The notes beneath the pieces are model-generated. The model did no database searches. It was given only the letters and a program-made list of their open reading frames with translations, and had not been told where the DNA came from. A stretch of 64,000 nt of DNA, from assembly GCF_036402745.1 (NCBI RefSeq), contig NZ_DASWSJ010000297.1, forward strand, positions 7,335 to 71,334, in the 5' to 3' direction. This stretch comes from Actinophytocola sp036402745. GTDB taxonomy: Bacteria; Actinomycetota; Actinomycetes; Mycobacteriales; Pseudonocardiaceae. Both the position numbers and the translations under genes were made by a program. Each line of letters starts with the position of its first letter. The stretch's first letter is position 1. This document shows positions 1 to 9,032 of the stretch, piece after piece.

Positions 1-127
1 CATCGGACACCGCGTAGTCGCGGTAGCCACTCGGCTTGCGCGTTGGGCTGAGCAGGCCCTGCTCCTCGTAGTACCGCAGTGACCGTTCGCTGACGCCGGT
101 CAGTGCGGCAAGCTCGCCGATGCGCAT
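1..127 (-). CDS. MerR-family transcriptional regulator, N-terminal part (cut by window edge)
   Basis: Reading the minus strand from the ATG at 127 gives a typical MerR winged-helix start: MRIGELAALTGVSERSLRYY, followed by an EEQGLLSP wing and the GYRDY segment. Only 42 residues lie inside the window, so the effector-binding domain is not visible and the ligand cannot be predicted. It is divergently arranged with the reductase gene starting at 170 and shares a 42-bp intergenic region with it, the usual layout for a MerR protein controlling its neighbour. Confidence 0.9.
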   Translation of the reverse strand, partial: MRIGELAALTGVSERSLRYYEEQGLLSPTRKPSGYRDYAVSD

Positions 128-169
128 GACTTGACCTTAACACCGGCGTGAGGCTTTACGGTCGCCGTC
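128..169 (+). promoter_or_regulatory. MerR-type promoter/operator with probable leaderless start
   Basis: TTGACC (131-136) is a good -35 box. The next bases hold an imperfect dyad, CCTTA...TGAGG (135-153), in the spacer, and TACGGT (157-162) can act as -10. The resulting 20-bp spacer is longer than normal, as is typical for MerR-activated promoters. Transcription would begin at about 169-170, on the A of the downstream ATG, and no Shine-Dalgarno sequence precedes that ATG, so the mRNA is probably leaderless. Boxes and dyad are seen; regulation is inferred. Confidence 0.55.
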
Positions 170-1009
170 ATGACTGAACCAGTGACGGTCCTCGGGCTCG
201 GCCCGATGGGCCACGCCATCGCCGACGCCTTCGTGGCGGCCGGTCACCAGACGACCGTGTGGAACCGCTCGACGACCCGCCCGACACCCGACGGCGCCGT
301 CCGCGCCGACCTGACCTCCGCCGTGGCGGCGAGCAAGATCGTCGTGGTGTGCCTGCTCGACTACGACGCCGTGCGCGCGGTGCTCGACCCGATCGCGGCC
401 ACGTTGCGCGGCAGGCTCGTGGTGAACGTGACGAGCGGCTCCCCGGACGCGGCGCGGGCGACGGCGGAGTGGGCGGCCGGGCACGGCATCGACTACGTGG
501 ACGGCGCGATCATGACGCCCACCAACACGATCGGCACCGCCGACGCCGTGCTTCTGTTGAGCGGCAAGGTGGAGACCGACGCGTTGAGCGCACTCGGTGG
601 CACACAGACGTATCTCGGCACCGATCCGGGCCGGGCGGCGGCGTACGACGTGGCGCTGCTGGACATCTTCTGGACGTCGGTCGTCGGCGTCGCGCACGCG
701 TTCGCGCTGGCACGCAGCGAGCACATCACGCCATCGGAGCTGGCCCCGCTGGCACGCGGGATCGCCACGCTGATGCCGATCGTGATCGACGAGCACGGCG
801 CGCGTCTCGAGGAGGGCCGGCACGGCGGCGACTACTCGAACCTCCGGTCGGCCGCGGCGGGCATGGCCCACATCATCCACACGGCGCGGGCACGCGGCAT
901 CGACGCCGGCGTGATGGAGGCGGCGCACGCGCTGACGCAGGGCGCGATCGACGCGGGTCACGGCGACGACGGGATCTCCCGGCTGACGGTGGCGCTCGAG
1001 TCGGCGTGA
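170..1009 (+). CDS. NADP-dependent imine reductase / beta-hydroxyacid-dehydrogenase-like protein
   Basis: A 279-residue Rossmann oxidoreductase of the 6-phosphogluconate/3-hydroxyisobutyrate dehydrogenase superfamily. The nucleotide-binding motif GLGPMG is at residues 9-14 and the TSGSP substrate loop near 88-92. At the position of the catalytic lysine of beta-hydroxyacid dehydrogenases (motif GxGxxxK) there is Asp160, and the following Asn is Leu; an Asp or Tyr here is typical of bacterial imine reductases. The protein therefore probably reduces a C=N bond or another carbonyl-like group with NADPH, but its natural substrate is unknown. It begins without a ribosome-binding site, consistent with leaderless translation, and is followed by a strong terminator. 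It lies far from the NRPS genes and is most likely unrelated to them. Confidence 0.8.
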   Translation: MTEPVTVLGLGPMGHAIADAFVAAGHQTTVWNRSTTRPTPDGAVRADLTSAVAASKIVVVCLLDYDAVRAVLDPIAATLRGRLVVNVTSGSPDAARATAEWAAGHGIDYVDGAIMTPTNTIGTADAVLLLSGKVETDALSALGGTQTYLGTDPGRAAAYDVALLDIFWTSVVGVAHAFALARSEHITPSELAPLARGIATLMPIVIDEHGARLEEGRHGGDYSNLRSAAAGMAHIIHTARARGIDAGVMEAAHALTQGAIDAGHGDDGISRLTVALESA

Positions 1010-1020
1010 ACCTCCCCACC

Positions 1021-1058
1021 GGGCAACGGCTCGCGGTCGTCGCCGCGAGCCGTTGCCC
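1021..1058 (+). terminator. Strong rho-independent-type hairpin
   Basis: A perfect 16-bp inverted repeat (arms 1021-1036 and 1043-1058) with a 6-base TCGTCG loop starts 12 bp after the reductase stop codon. There is no T tract, which is usual for terminators in high-GC actinomycetes. It can stop transcription from the left and may also end readthrough from the minus strand. Confidence 0.85.
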
Positions 1059-1114
1059 GCGACCTGGCACGGGCCGCGCTCGCGGCGCCTTGCTGACCTC
1101 GGGGTCCAGCGGTA

Positions 1115-1410
1115 GCTTTCACCCCGCTGCCCCGCCGTGACCACCAACGACAACGGCTTCTGGCCCTGCTCGGTGGCCAGATGCAGCTTCGTGGTCAACC
1201 CACCCCGCGACCGGCCGATCCCATGATCGTCCGGCTCGACGTCGACCCCACCCGGCGGTTCGCGCTGATCAGCCCCCTTTTCCGCGCACCGGCGGCGTGC
1301 TGGTGCGCCCGAGCAACGGTGGAATCCACACTGACATCCCAGGTGATCACCCCGTCGGGCCCAGGTGGTGGGGCCAGCCGCGCCGACCGGCCCCACCACT
1401 CGCGGCTCAC
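1115..1410 (-). pseudogene. IS5-family transposase remnant, frameshifted and truncated
   Basis: Two minus-strand frames together resemble the DDE transposase of IS5-type elements. One frame (about 1356-1273) has WDVSVDSTVARAHQHAAGAR, the other (about 1261-1115) has DDHGIGRSRGGLTTKLHLA then PLSLVVTAGQRGES. In intact relatives these blocks are contiguous in one frame, so a frameshift lies near 1262-1275. The N-terminal part and everything after the GES block are missing, and no terminal inverted repeats were found. This is a dead fragment that marks an old insertion at the edge of the region. Confidence 0.8.
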
Positions 1411-1589
1411 AGCGGCACCCAGCGATCAGGCCGCGGCTTCGTCGGCGCGGGCGGCCGTTCTTCCTGGCGCTCTTCGGCGGGTTGCTCGGTCGGCTCCGTC
1501 GCCGGCTCGGGGTCGATCTCGTCCACGCGGACCACTATGCGACGGCGCCGGCCGGCGTAGCTATGCGGCAGCCCCTCCTTTTTGGCCAT
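1407..1589 (-). CDS. Small hypothetical protein, 60 residues
   Basis: An ORF beginning MAKKEGLPHSYAGRRRR and ending KPRPDRWVPL. The N-terminus is basic, the middle is rich in Glu and Pro, and it has no membrane segment or recognised domain. A GGCGGCGGG-type purine stretch lies directly before the ATG at 1589. Its composition (basic head, acidic and proline-rich middle, conserved-looking WVPL tail) is unlike random antisense translation, which is why it is listed. It sits next to the transposase remnant and upstream of, and divergent from, the LAL regulator. No function can be assigned, and it may not be translated. Confidence 0.4.
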   Translation of the reverse strand: MAKKEGLPHSYAGRRRRIVVRVDEIDPEPATEPTEQPAEERQEERPPAPTKPRPDRWVPL

Positions 1590-1651
1590 CCCGCCGCCTA
1601 TTGTCGTGCCGAGTTGTCGTGGCGAGCCGGCTCCGAGCTGATGAGGTACGG

Positions 1652-4600
1652 GTGCGCACGGATACCGAGGGTGACAGCGCCGATCTCCGGCCTGGGGACG
1701 GTGCGACCGACCGCGCCGCCGTGCGGCAGGTGTCGCCCGCGCTGGTGGCTCGGGACGGCGAGCTGGCGAGGTTGCTGGCGACGGTCGCCACCGCCCCTGC
1801 GGTGGTCGCGGTGGCGGGTGAGGCCGGGGTCGGGAAGACGCGGCTCGTGGCCGAGCTGCTCGCCAGGGCCGAGCTTGCCGGGCGTAGCCTGCTGGTCGGC
1901 AGCTGCCACCAGATCCGGGAGTCCTTCCCGCTGGGGCCGGTCGTCGAGGCGGTCCGCGATGCCGGCGACCGCCTGCGCGGGCTGGCGCTGAGCGAGGTCG
2001 CGGGGGCGGTGCGGCCGTTGTTGCCAGAGCTCGCGTCCTTCCTGCCGGCCGCCCCCGGGCCGCTGGACGACCCGGTGGCCGAGCGGCACCGCGTGTTCCG
2101 CGGCCTGACCGAGGTACTGACCGCGCTCGCACCAGCCGTCCTGGTGCTCGAGGACCTGCACTGGGCGGACGAGCAGACCGTCGACTTCGTGGCCTACCTG
2201 CTGACCACGCCGATGCCGGAGCTGGCGGTCGTGCTCACCTACCGGAGCGAGGAGGTCAGCGCCGCGGTGCGGGCGCTGACCGCGCGGTTGCCGGCCGCGA
2301 CGGCGCGCGCCCACGTGGCACTGGCGCCACTCGACGAGCGGGAGACCGGCGACCTGGTGGCCGCGATCCTCGGCGCGCCACGGGTGTCGGGCGAGTTCGC
2401 CAAGTACCTGTGGGACCGCACCATGGGGCTCCCGTTCGCGGTCGAGGAGGTCATCGCGTTGATGCAGACGCGCGGCCTCGTCGTGTCGCGGGACGGCGAG
2501 TGGACCCGTAAGCCGTTGGGGGAGCTCGAGGTGCCGCGCGGCATTCGCGACTCGACGCTGGCGCGGATGGCCCGGCTCGCACCGGGCGCGCAGCGGATCG
2601 CCGAGGTCGCGGCGGTGATGCAGACCCGCGTCGCCGTCCCGATGCTGCTCGCGATGACCGGCGTGACGGGTGCGGCGGAGAGCGCCGCGATCGACGCGAT
2701 GGACGAGGCGATCGGCTCCGGGCTGCTGGTCGAACAGGGCGAGACGGTCGGGTTCCGGCACGTGCTCGCGGCACAGGCGGTGTACGAGGACATCTTCTGG
2801 CCGCGCCGGCGCACGCTGCACGGGCGGGCGGCCGCGGCGTTGCGGACGCAGTCACCGGTTCCGCTCGGGCAGGTCGCCCATCACCTGCGGTGCGCCGGCG
2901 TGCTCGACGAGTGGGCGACCACGGCCGAGGCGGCCGCGGACCACGCGGTGGCGCTCGCGCACGACGCCGAGGCGGCCCGGCTGCTCAGCGACGTGCTCAG
3001 GAACGCCACGCTCGACCCGGCGCACCGGGCCAGGGTCGCGGTCAAGCTCGGCCGCGCGGCGACCCAGACCCTGCACGCCGACCAGGTCGCCGACCTGCTC
3101 TCGGCGGCCCTCGACCAGGATCCGCCGGTCACCGTGCGCGGCGAATTGCGGCTCCTGCTGGCCAACGCGCTCAACCACAACGCGGACGATCCCGGCCGGC
3201 AGCGCCGGCTGTTCGCCGGGGCGGTCGCCGATCTCGGGGACCGCCCCGCGCTGCGGGCCTGGGCGATGGTCGGGCTCTCGTTGCCCACCGTGCAGGGGAT
3301 CCCGCTGGCCGAGGACCGGCGGGTGCTGACCGAGGCGGTCGAGTTGGTCGCCGGGATCGACGATCCGCTGGCGGAGGTGTTCGTGCTCGGCAAGGCCGGC
3401 GCGTTCCTGGCCCAGTTCGGCGACCCGGCGTGGCGCGGGCTCGCGGATCGGGTGCTGGCCGTCACCGGCGGGGCGCCGCAGCAGCGCAGGGAGGCCAACG
3501 CGCACTACTCGCTCGGTGTGGAGGCGTGCTACGCGGGTCAGCTCGGCATGGCCGAGCGGCTGCTGACCTCGGGGCTGCGGGCAGCGGCCACCAGGGAGAA
3601 CCGCCGGCTGGAGATCATGATGCGGTCGGGCGTCGCGCTGCACTCGTTCTGCCGAGGCGAATGGGAGGGCCTGAGCGAGGAGGTCGACACGCTGCTCGCG
3701 CTGCAGGCCCATCACGCGCGTACCCGGTTCGACGTGGACATCGTGGCGGCCGGCCTCGCGCTCTCGCGGGGCGCGGTGGACGACGCGCGGACCCGGCTCG
3801 CCGACCTGATCGGGCTGGCCGAGCGACTCGGCAGCTTCCAGGTCCTGCCGTTCGCGGGAGACGCCGCGGTGCGGGCGGCGCTGTTCCGGGACGAGACGGC
3901 CGAGGCGGTGGCGTTCGTGCGCCGCTGCCTGGCGCCGCTGGCCGCCAAGGGCCTGTGGGCGCCGGTCGGCCGGCTGCTGCCCTCGGCCGCCGAGGCGCTG
4001 ACGGCGGCGGGGGAGCGCGCGGAGCTGACCGAGCTGCTGACCCGAGTCGAACGGGAGACGCGTGCGTTGGACGCCCCGCTCGCCTCGGCCGGCCTGCGCT
4101 ACGCCCGCGGGGTGCTCGCCTCGGATGCCGAGGATCTCCTTGCCGCCGCTGGGGAGTACGAGGCGGCGCTGGCGCCGTACGAGGCGGCGAGGGCGAACGA
4201 GCGGGCGGCCGCCGTTCTGCTGGCGCGGGTGTCTCCCGGCGACGAGCGGGCGCCGGCCGTGCTCCGCGACGCCGTGGCGACCTACGAACGGCTTGGCGCG
4301 ACCTGGGACCACACCCGCGCCACCGGCCTGGCGCGGCGGCACGGCATCGCGCTGCCGGCCCGCCACCGCGGCGGGCGGCGCGGCTACGGCACGGAACTGT
4401 CGCCGCGCGAGCGCGAGGTCGCCGAGCTGGCCGCCACCGGCCGGACGAACAAGGAGATCGCGAAGGAGCTCTTCGTGTCGGCCAAGACCGTGGAGAAGCA
4501 CCTGATCGCCGCCATGCGCAAGCTTGGGCTGCGCTCCCGTTTCGAGCTGGCCTACCGGCTCGAGCCGGTAGGGAAAGATGGGGGCATCCCCCATAGGTAA
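1652..4600 (+). CDS. LAL-family LuxR transcriptional regulator
   Basis: A large ATP-binding regulator of the LuxR family (LAL or MalT-like) with about 982 residues, the usual size. The AAA-type ATPase starts with the Walker A motif GEAGVGKT at residues 56-63; a Walker B-like segment LVLEDLHWAD follows. The middle is a long helical TPR-like region. The last about 65 residues form a LuxR helix-turn-helix: LSPREREVAELAATGRTNKE and then SAKTVEKHL. The GTG at 1652 was chosen because GAGG lies 5 bases before it and the protein then starts just before the ATPase; the frame stays open upstream to 1181 but overlaps the transposase remnant. It is followed by protease genes. Whether it controls them or the NRPS cluster 9 kb away cannot be told from sequence. 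Confidence 0.85.
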   Translation: MRTDTEGDSADLRPGDGATDRAAVRQVSPALVARDGELARLLATVATAPAVVAVAGEAGVGKTRLVAELLARAELAGRSLLVGSCHQIRESFPLGPVVEAVRDAGDRLRGLALSEVAGAVRPLLPELASFLPAAPGPLDDPVAERHRVFRGLTEVLTALAPAVLVLEDLHWADEQTVDFVAYLLTTPMPELAVVLTYRSEEVSAAVRALTARLPAATARAHVALAPLDERETGDLVAAILGAPRVSGEFAKYLWDRTMGLPFAVEEVIALMQTRGLVVSRDGEWTRKPLGELEVPRGIRDSTLARMARLAPGAQRIAEVAAVMQTRVAVPMLLAMTGVTGAAESAAIDAMDEAIGSGLLVEQGETVGFRHVLAAQAVYEDIFWPRRRTLHGRAAAALRTQSPVPLGQVAHHLRCAGVLDEWATTAEAAADHAVALAHDAEAARLLSDVLRNATLDPAHRARVAVKLGRAATQTLHADQVADLLSAALDQDPPVTVRGELRLLLANALNHNADDPGRQRRLFAGAVADLGDRPALRAWAMVGLSLPTVQGIPLAEDRRVLTEAVELVAGIDDPLAEVFVLGKAGAFLAQFGDPAWRGLADRVLAVTGGAPQQRREANAHYSLGVEACYAGQLGMAERLLTSGLRAAATRENRRLEIMMRSGVALHSFCRGEWEGLSEEVDTLLALQAHHARTRFDVDIVAAGLALSRGAVDDARTRLADLIGLAERLGSFQVLPFAGDAAVRAALFRDETAEAVAFVRRCLAPLAAKGLWAPVGRLLPSAAEALTAAGERAELTELLTRVERETRALDAPLASAGLRYARGVLASDAEDLLAAAGEYEAALAPYEAARANERAAAVLLARVSPGDERAPAVLRDAVATYERLGATWDHTRATGLARRHGIALPARHRGGRRGYGTELSPREREVAELAATGRTNKEIAKELFVSAKTVEKHLIAAMRKLGLRSRFELAYRLEPVGKDGGIPHR

Positions 4601-4629
4601 CCGGCGCCCGGCCGCCGCACAGTGTCAGC

Positions 4630-7600
4630 ATGAACCAGGTCTTCCGCCGGACCCGCGTAGTCGCGCTGGCCGCCCTGCTTCTCGCGACGGGTCTGCTGAG
4701 CGCACCCGTGACCGCGACCGCGGCGCCGCCGCCACCGACGACGCCAGTGGTCGAGGCCGCCGTCGACCAGGACATCCGCACGAACGGGGCGGCTGATTTC
4801 ATCGTCCGGTTCCGCGAGCGGCCCGACCTGTCCTCGGCGGCGTCGATCGGCGACTGGACCGAGCGCGGCCAGCGCGTGGTCGACCTGCTGCGCGGCACCG
4901 CGGACACCAGTCAGCGCGAGCTGCGGGCCAAGCTGTCCGACGCCGGCGTCACGTTCACCCCGTTCTGGGCCACGAACGCGATCGCCGTCAACGGCGGCGA
5001 CAAGGCCGCGCTGGACATCGTCCGCGGGGCGCCCGAGGTCGCCGAGGTCGTCCCCGCGGGCCGGCACGAGATCGCGGAACCCGCGGCGGACGGCCCGGCG
5101 CCGGCCGCCACGGACGTGGCGTGGAACGTACAGGCGATCAAGGCCCCGCAGGTGTGGCAGGAGCTGGGCACCCGCGGCGAAGGGGCCGTGATCGGCAGCA
5201 TCGACACCGGGGTCGACTACACCCACCCCGCGCTCGCCGGCGCCTACCGGGGCAACAACGGCGGGGGCGGCTACGACCACAACTACAACTGGTTCGACCC
5301 GACCAGGAGGTGCGGTGTCCCGTCGACGAAGCCGTGCGACGACGACGGCCACGGCACCCACACGATGGGCACGATGGTGGGCGACGGCGGCCCGGGCAAC
5401 CAGATCGGGGTGGCTCCCGGCGCGCGCTGGATCGCGGCGAAGGGCTGCGCGGGGGCCTACTGCTATGACTTCGCGCTGATCGCCGCGGGCCAGTGGATGC
5501 TCGCGCCGACCAACCTCGCCGGCGCCGACCCGAGGCCCGACCTGCGCCCGAACGTGGTGAACAACTCCTGGGGCAGCATGTTCAGCGCCACCGGCTTCTA
5601 CCGCGACATCGTGCGGGCCTGGCGGGCCGCCGGGATCTTCCCGGTGTTCTCCAACGGCAACGAGGGGCCACGCTGCGGCAGCACGGGGAGCCCCGCGGAC
5701 CTCCCGGAGGCCTACTCGGTCGGCTCCTCGGACGCCGCCGGGGCGCCGAGCTGGTTCTCCAGCCGCGGCAGGTCGAACTACGGGTCGACCAAGCCGGACG
5801 TCACCGCGCCCGGTTCGGCCGTCCGCTCCGCACTGCCCGGCGGCGCGTACGGGGTGCTCAGCGGCACCTCGATGGCCGCGCCGCACGTCACCGCGACCGT
5901 GGCCCTCGCCGTCTCGGCCGCGCCAGCACTCGCCGGCGACCTTGACAAGATCACGAAGGTGCTGGACGGCGGCGCGACCGACCGGGCGGACCTGAGCTGT
6001 GCCGGCACGGCGGGCGACAACAACGTGTGGGGCGAGGGCGCGCTCAACGCCTACGAGACGGTTCGCCGGGCCCCGCGCGGTCCCAGCGGCGTCCTGTCCG
6101 GCACCGTCACCGACCGGGGCACCGGTCTGCCGGTGGCGGGCGCCGCGGTCGCGGTCGATGGCGCCACGTTCGACCGCACGGTCAGCACGGACGCGAGCGG
6201 CAAGTACCAGACCCGCGTCCCGGCCGGCGGCTACACCGTGACGGCCACGTCGTACGCCTACCGCACGGTCAGCAAGCGAACCACCGTCGGCTCAACCGGC
6301 GCCGCCCTGGACCTGGCCCTGCGCGTCCAGGAGAACTACCAGCAGGTCACCGGGCGCGCGCAGACCCGGGACGGCACGCCGGTGGCGGGCGCTCTGGTGT
6401 CGATCGCCAACTCGCCGGTGCCGGCGACGACCACCGGCGGCGACGGCCGGTTCACGTTCGAGTCCGTGCCGCGCGGCACGCACCGGTTCGTCGTCACCCC
6501 GGCGGAGGGCTGCCTGAAGCCGACGCCCGTCGAGGTCTCCGTGCGGGACGCCGAGGACGAGGTGCGGCTGACCGTCGACCGCCGCACCGACGACTTCGGC
6601 CACACCTGCGACGTGGTGGCCGCCGACTACCGCCCGATCATCGGCGTGCCGCTCAACGTGACCGGTGACTGGGACCGGACCAAGGTCGAGCTGCCGTTCC
6701 CGGTTCCCTTCTACGGCAACGTCTACACCGACGCGTGGCTCGGGGTGGACGGTGTGCTCGGGTTCCAGCACACCGGCGTGGAGGGACACGGCCTGCTCGG
6801 CGAGTACGTCAGTTGGCATTCCGAGATCCCGACCGGCCGCCTGCCCAACGCGGCCATCTACCCGTACTTCGCCGACCTGGTGATCGACGGCCAGGCCGCG
6901 ATGTACACCGAGACGCGGGGCACCGCGCCCAACCGGCAGTTCGTCGTCGAGTGGCGCAACGCCTCGGTGGTGGAGGCCGGGGTGGACCAACGCGTCGACG
7001 TGCAGGCGTTGATCAGCGAGGACGGCACCGTGACCGTCCAGTACCGAGGGCTTGTCCGGCCGGCGGTGTCCGGTGCGGTCGCGACCGTCGGCGTCGAGTC
7101 GGCCGAAGGCACCGACGGCCTCCAGTACTCCCATCTGACCCCCACACTGCGGGACACCGAGGCGATCAGGATCAACCAGCCGGCCGGCGGCACCACGACC
7201 GGCGTGGTGACCGACGGCAACGACAAGCATCCGGTGTCCGGCGCCAAGGTCGAAGCGGTCGACGGCGCGGGCACGGTCCTGGCGACCACGGTCACCCGCT
7301 GGGACGGCCGCTACTGGCTGTGGCTGCCACCCGGCCGGTACACGGTCCGCGTGGCCGCGAGCGACTACACGGCCGCGAACAAGCGCGTCACCGTCGCCGA
7401 CGGCGCGACCAGGGAGGCGCCGTTCGAGCTGGCCACCGCCGCGCTCACGGTGACCGAACCGACCGTCGACCGCACCGTGCTGGCGAACGAGTCGCGCAGC
7501 GTGCCGGTTCGGCTGACCAACACCGGCCGCAAGGACCTGAAGTGGACCATCCGGGAGGCCGCCGGCCAGGTGCTCGGCGGAGCGCGGGCCACCGGCGCAC

Positions 7601-9015
7601 CGGCGCCCGCGCAGGTGTTGTCGTCCTGGCACGCCGACGGGCTCGGCCTGCCGGCGACCGACGTCGCCGACCTCGGCGACCGGGTGTGGGTGGCCGGCTA
7701 CAACACCGGCGCGCGGGCCAACAACCTGGAGTACACCCCCACCGGCGCGGCCACCGGACGACGGCAGTCGAACGTCGTTGGCAAGGACCTGGCGTGGGAC
7801 AGCCGGCGGGGCCAGCTCTGCCAGCCGGCGGTGGCCACCAAGTCGACCGCGGGCATCTTCTGCTTCGACCCGGTCAGCGGCCGGCACACCGCGACCGTGA
7901 CCGGGACCGGCCCGTGGATGACCCCCAACGTGCGGGGCCTCGCCTACGACGCCGCCAAGGACGTCTTCACCGTCGGCGTGAACGACTTCAGTGCGAACTC
8001 CCGCTGGACCATGTACCGGATCGCCGGTCCGACCCAGCGCCAGCCCGGCGCCGTGCTCGGTGAGTGCGCGACCCCGGGCGGCGCCGCGCTGCTCGGCCTC
8101 GCCTACGACCCGGAGTCCGACGTGCTGTGGGCGCTCGGCGACGACCGGACCAACGGCACGTTGCTCTACCAGCTCGACGCCACCAGCTGCGACGTGCTCG
8201 GCACGGTGGACCCGCCCGGGGACCAGCCCGCCGGCCTCGACGTCGACAAGAACGGCCACCTGTGGCTGACCGACTCGGCGACCAACACCGTGTACCTGGT
8301 CGACGCCGGCCCACGGCGGGATCGCTTCCAGGACGTGTCGTGGCTGCGCCCCGGCTCGGTCTCCGGCACGCTCGCGCCGGGCAAGTCGACCACCGTGCCG
8401 GTCGCCCTCGACGCCGCCGGCCTGAGCGCGGGGCGCCATCTCGCCCAGCTGGTGGTGCGGTCCAACGCCGGCGCGAGCCCGTCCGTCGCGGTCCCGGTCG
8501 CGTTCACCGTCACCGACAAGCGGATCGGCGTCGACGTCGCGGGCGGCGCCGACTACCGCGACCCGGCCGGCGACACGTGGACGGCCGACCGGGCCTACAC
8601 GGCCGGTGAGTACGGGCATGTCGTGCCGGGCGAGGTGCTGACCACCCGGGCCGAGATCGCCGGCACCGACGCCGACCCGCTGTACCGGTCGGCGAGGGTC
8701 GGGGCGACCGGCTACCGCTTCGACCAGCTACCCGACGGCGTCTACGAGCTGGACCTGAGGTTCGCCGAGATCGGCGGCGTCGGGCCGTTCGGCCGCCTCT
8801 TCGACGTCGCGGCCGAGGGCGAGGTGGTACTCGCCGCGGTCGACGTGGCGGGCACGGCCGGCGCCACCGACCACGCCGCCGACCAGACCGTGCTCGTGCG
8901 GGTGCGCGACGGGGTGCTCGACCTCGAACTGCGCGGTCTCGACGGCTACGCCCCGCCACTGCTGTCCGCCGTCCGGATCACCCACCGCGTCGACGTCCCG
9001 CTGACCGCGGTCTGA
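4630..9015 (+). CDS. Secreted multidomain subtilisin-like serine protease (S8)
   Basis: A 1461-residue exported protease. The N-terminus is a signal peptide: basic MNQVFRRTR, a hydrophobic core, and an ATAA-type cleavage region near residues 33-36. An inhibitor-like propeptide follows. The catalytic triad is Asp192 (SIDTGVDYTHP), His241 (GHGTHTMGT) and Ser414 (SGTSMAAPH). After the protease domain come two carboxypeptidase-regulatory-like beta-sandwich repeats, a beta-rich middle region, a third such repeat (GAKVEAVDGAG), a propeller-like segment, and a C-terminal malectin-like domain (GVDVAGG...YTAGEYG), a carbohydrate-binding fold. It probably degrades extracellular protein, perhaps anchored on polysaccharide. 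It is followed 17 bp later by a close paralogue with the same domain order, so the pair arose by tandem duplication. No link to the peptide cluster is evident. Confidence 0.9.
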   Translation: MNQVFRRTRVVALAALLLATGLLSAPVTATAAPPPPTTPVVEAAVDQDIRTNGAADFIVRFRERPDLSSAASIGDWTERGQRVVDLLRGTADTSQRELRAKLSDAGVTFTPFWATNAIAVNGGDKAALDIVRGAPEVAEVVPAGRHEIAEPAADGPAPAATDVAWNVQAIKAPQVWQELGTRGEGAVIGSIDTGVDYTHPALAGAYRGNNGGGGYDHNYNWFDPTRRCGVPSTKPCDDDGHGTHTMGTMVGDGGPGNQIGVAPGARWIAAKGCAGAYCYDFALIAAGQWMLAPTNLAGADPRPDLRPNVVNNSWGSMFSATGFYRDIVRAWRAAGIFPVFSNGNEGPRCGSTGSPADLPEAYSVGSSDAAGAPSWFSSRGRSNYGSTKPDVTAPGSAVRSALPGGAYGVLSGTSMAAPHVTATVALAVSAAPALAGDLDKITKVLDGGATDRADLSCAGTAGDNNVWGEGALNAYETVRRAPRGPSGVLSGTVTDRGTGLPVAGAAVAVDGATFDRTVSTDASGKYQTRVPAGGYTVTATSYAYRTVSKRTTVGSTGAALDLALRVQENYQQVTGRAQTRDGTPVAGALVSIANSPVPATTTGGDGRFTFESVPRGTHRFVVTPAEGCLKPTPVEVSVRDAEDEVRLTVDRRTDDFGHTCDVVAADYRPIIGVPLNVTGDWDRTKVELPFPVPFYGNVYTDAWLGVDGVLGFQHTGVEGHGLLGEYVSWHSEIPTGRLPNAAIYPYFADLVIDGQAAMYTETRGTAPNRQFVVEWRNASVVEAGVDQRVDVQALISEDGTVTVQYRGLVRPAVSGAVATVGVESAEGTDGLQYSHLTPTLRDTEAIRINQPAGGTTTGVVTDGNDKHPVSGAKVEAVDGAGTVLATTVTRWDGRYWLWLPPGRYTVRVAASDYTAANKRVTVADGATREAPFELATAALTVTEPTVDRTVLANESRSVPVRLTNTGRKDLKWTIREAAGQVLGGARATGAPAPAQVLSSWHADGLGLPATDVADLGDRVWVAGYNTGARANNLEYTPTGAATGRRQSNVVGKDLAWDSRRGQLCQPAVATKSTAGIFCFDPVSGRHTATVTGTGPWMTPNVRGLAYDAAKDVFTVGVNDFSANSRWTMYRIAGPTQRQPGAVLGECATPGGAALLGLAYDPESDVLWALGDDRTNGTLLYQLDATSCDVLGTVDPPGDQPAGLDVDKNGHLWLTDSATNTVYLVDAGPRRDRFQDVSWLRPGSVSGTLAPGKSTTVPVALDAAGLSAGRHLAQLVVRSNAGASPSVAVPVAFTVTDKRIGVDVAGGADYRDPAGDTWTADRAYTAGEYGHVVPGEVLTTRAEIAGTDADPLYRSARVGATGYRFDQLPDGVYELDLRFAEIGGVGPFGRLFDVAAEGEVVLAAVDVAGTAGATDHAADQTVLVRVRDGVLDLELRGLDGYAPPLLSAVRITHRVDVPLTAV

Positions 9016-9032
9016 CCCGAGGAGCGACCACG

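Noticed and set aside
1181..1651. Upstream extension of the LAL regulator
   Set aside because: The extra 157 residues are low-complexity, overlap the transposase remnant, and have no ribosome-binding site; GTG 1652 is better supported.
2852..4594. Long antisense open frames opposite the LAL, protease and NRPS genes
   Set aside because: High third-position GC creates long stop-free antisense frames; the predicted proteins are Arg/Gly/Pro/His-rich with no domains, while the sense frames carry clear motifs.
4578..4594. Short hairpin ATGGGGG-CAT-CCCCCAT at the end of the LAL gene as a terminator
   Set aside because: It lies within the coding sequence before the stop, has only a 7-bp stem, and the protease start follows closely; too weak to call.
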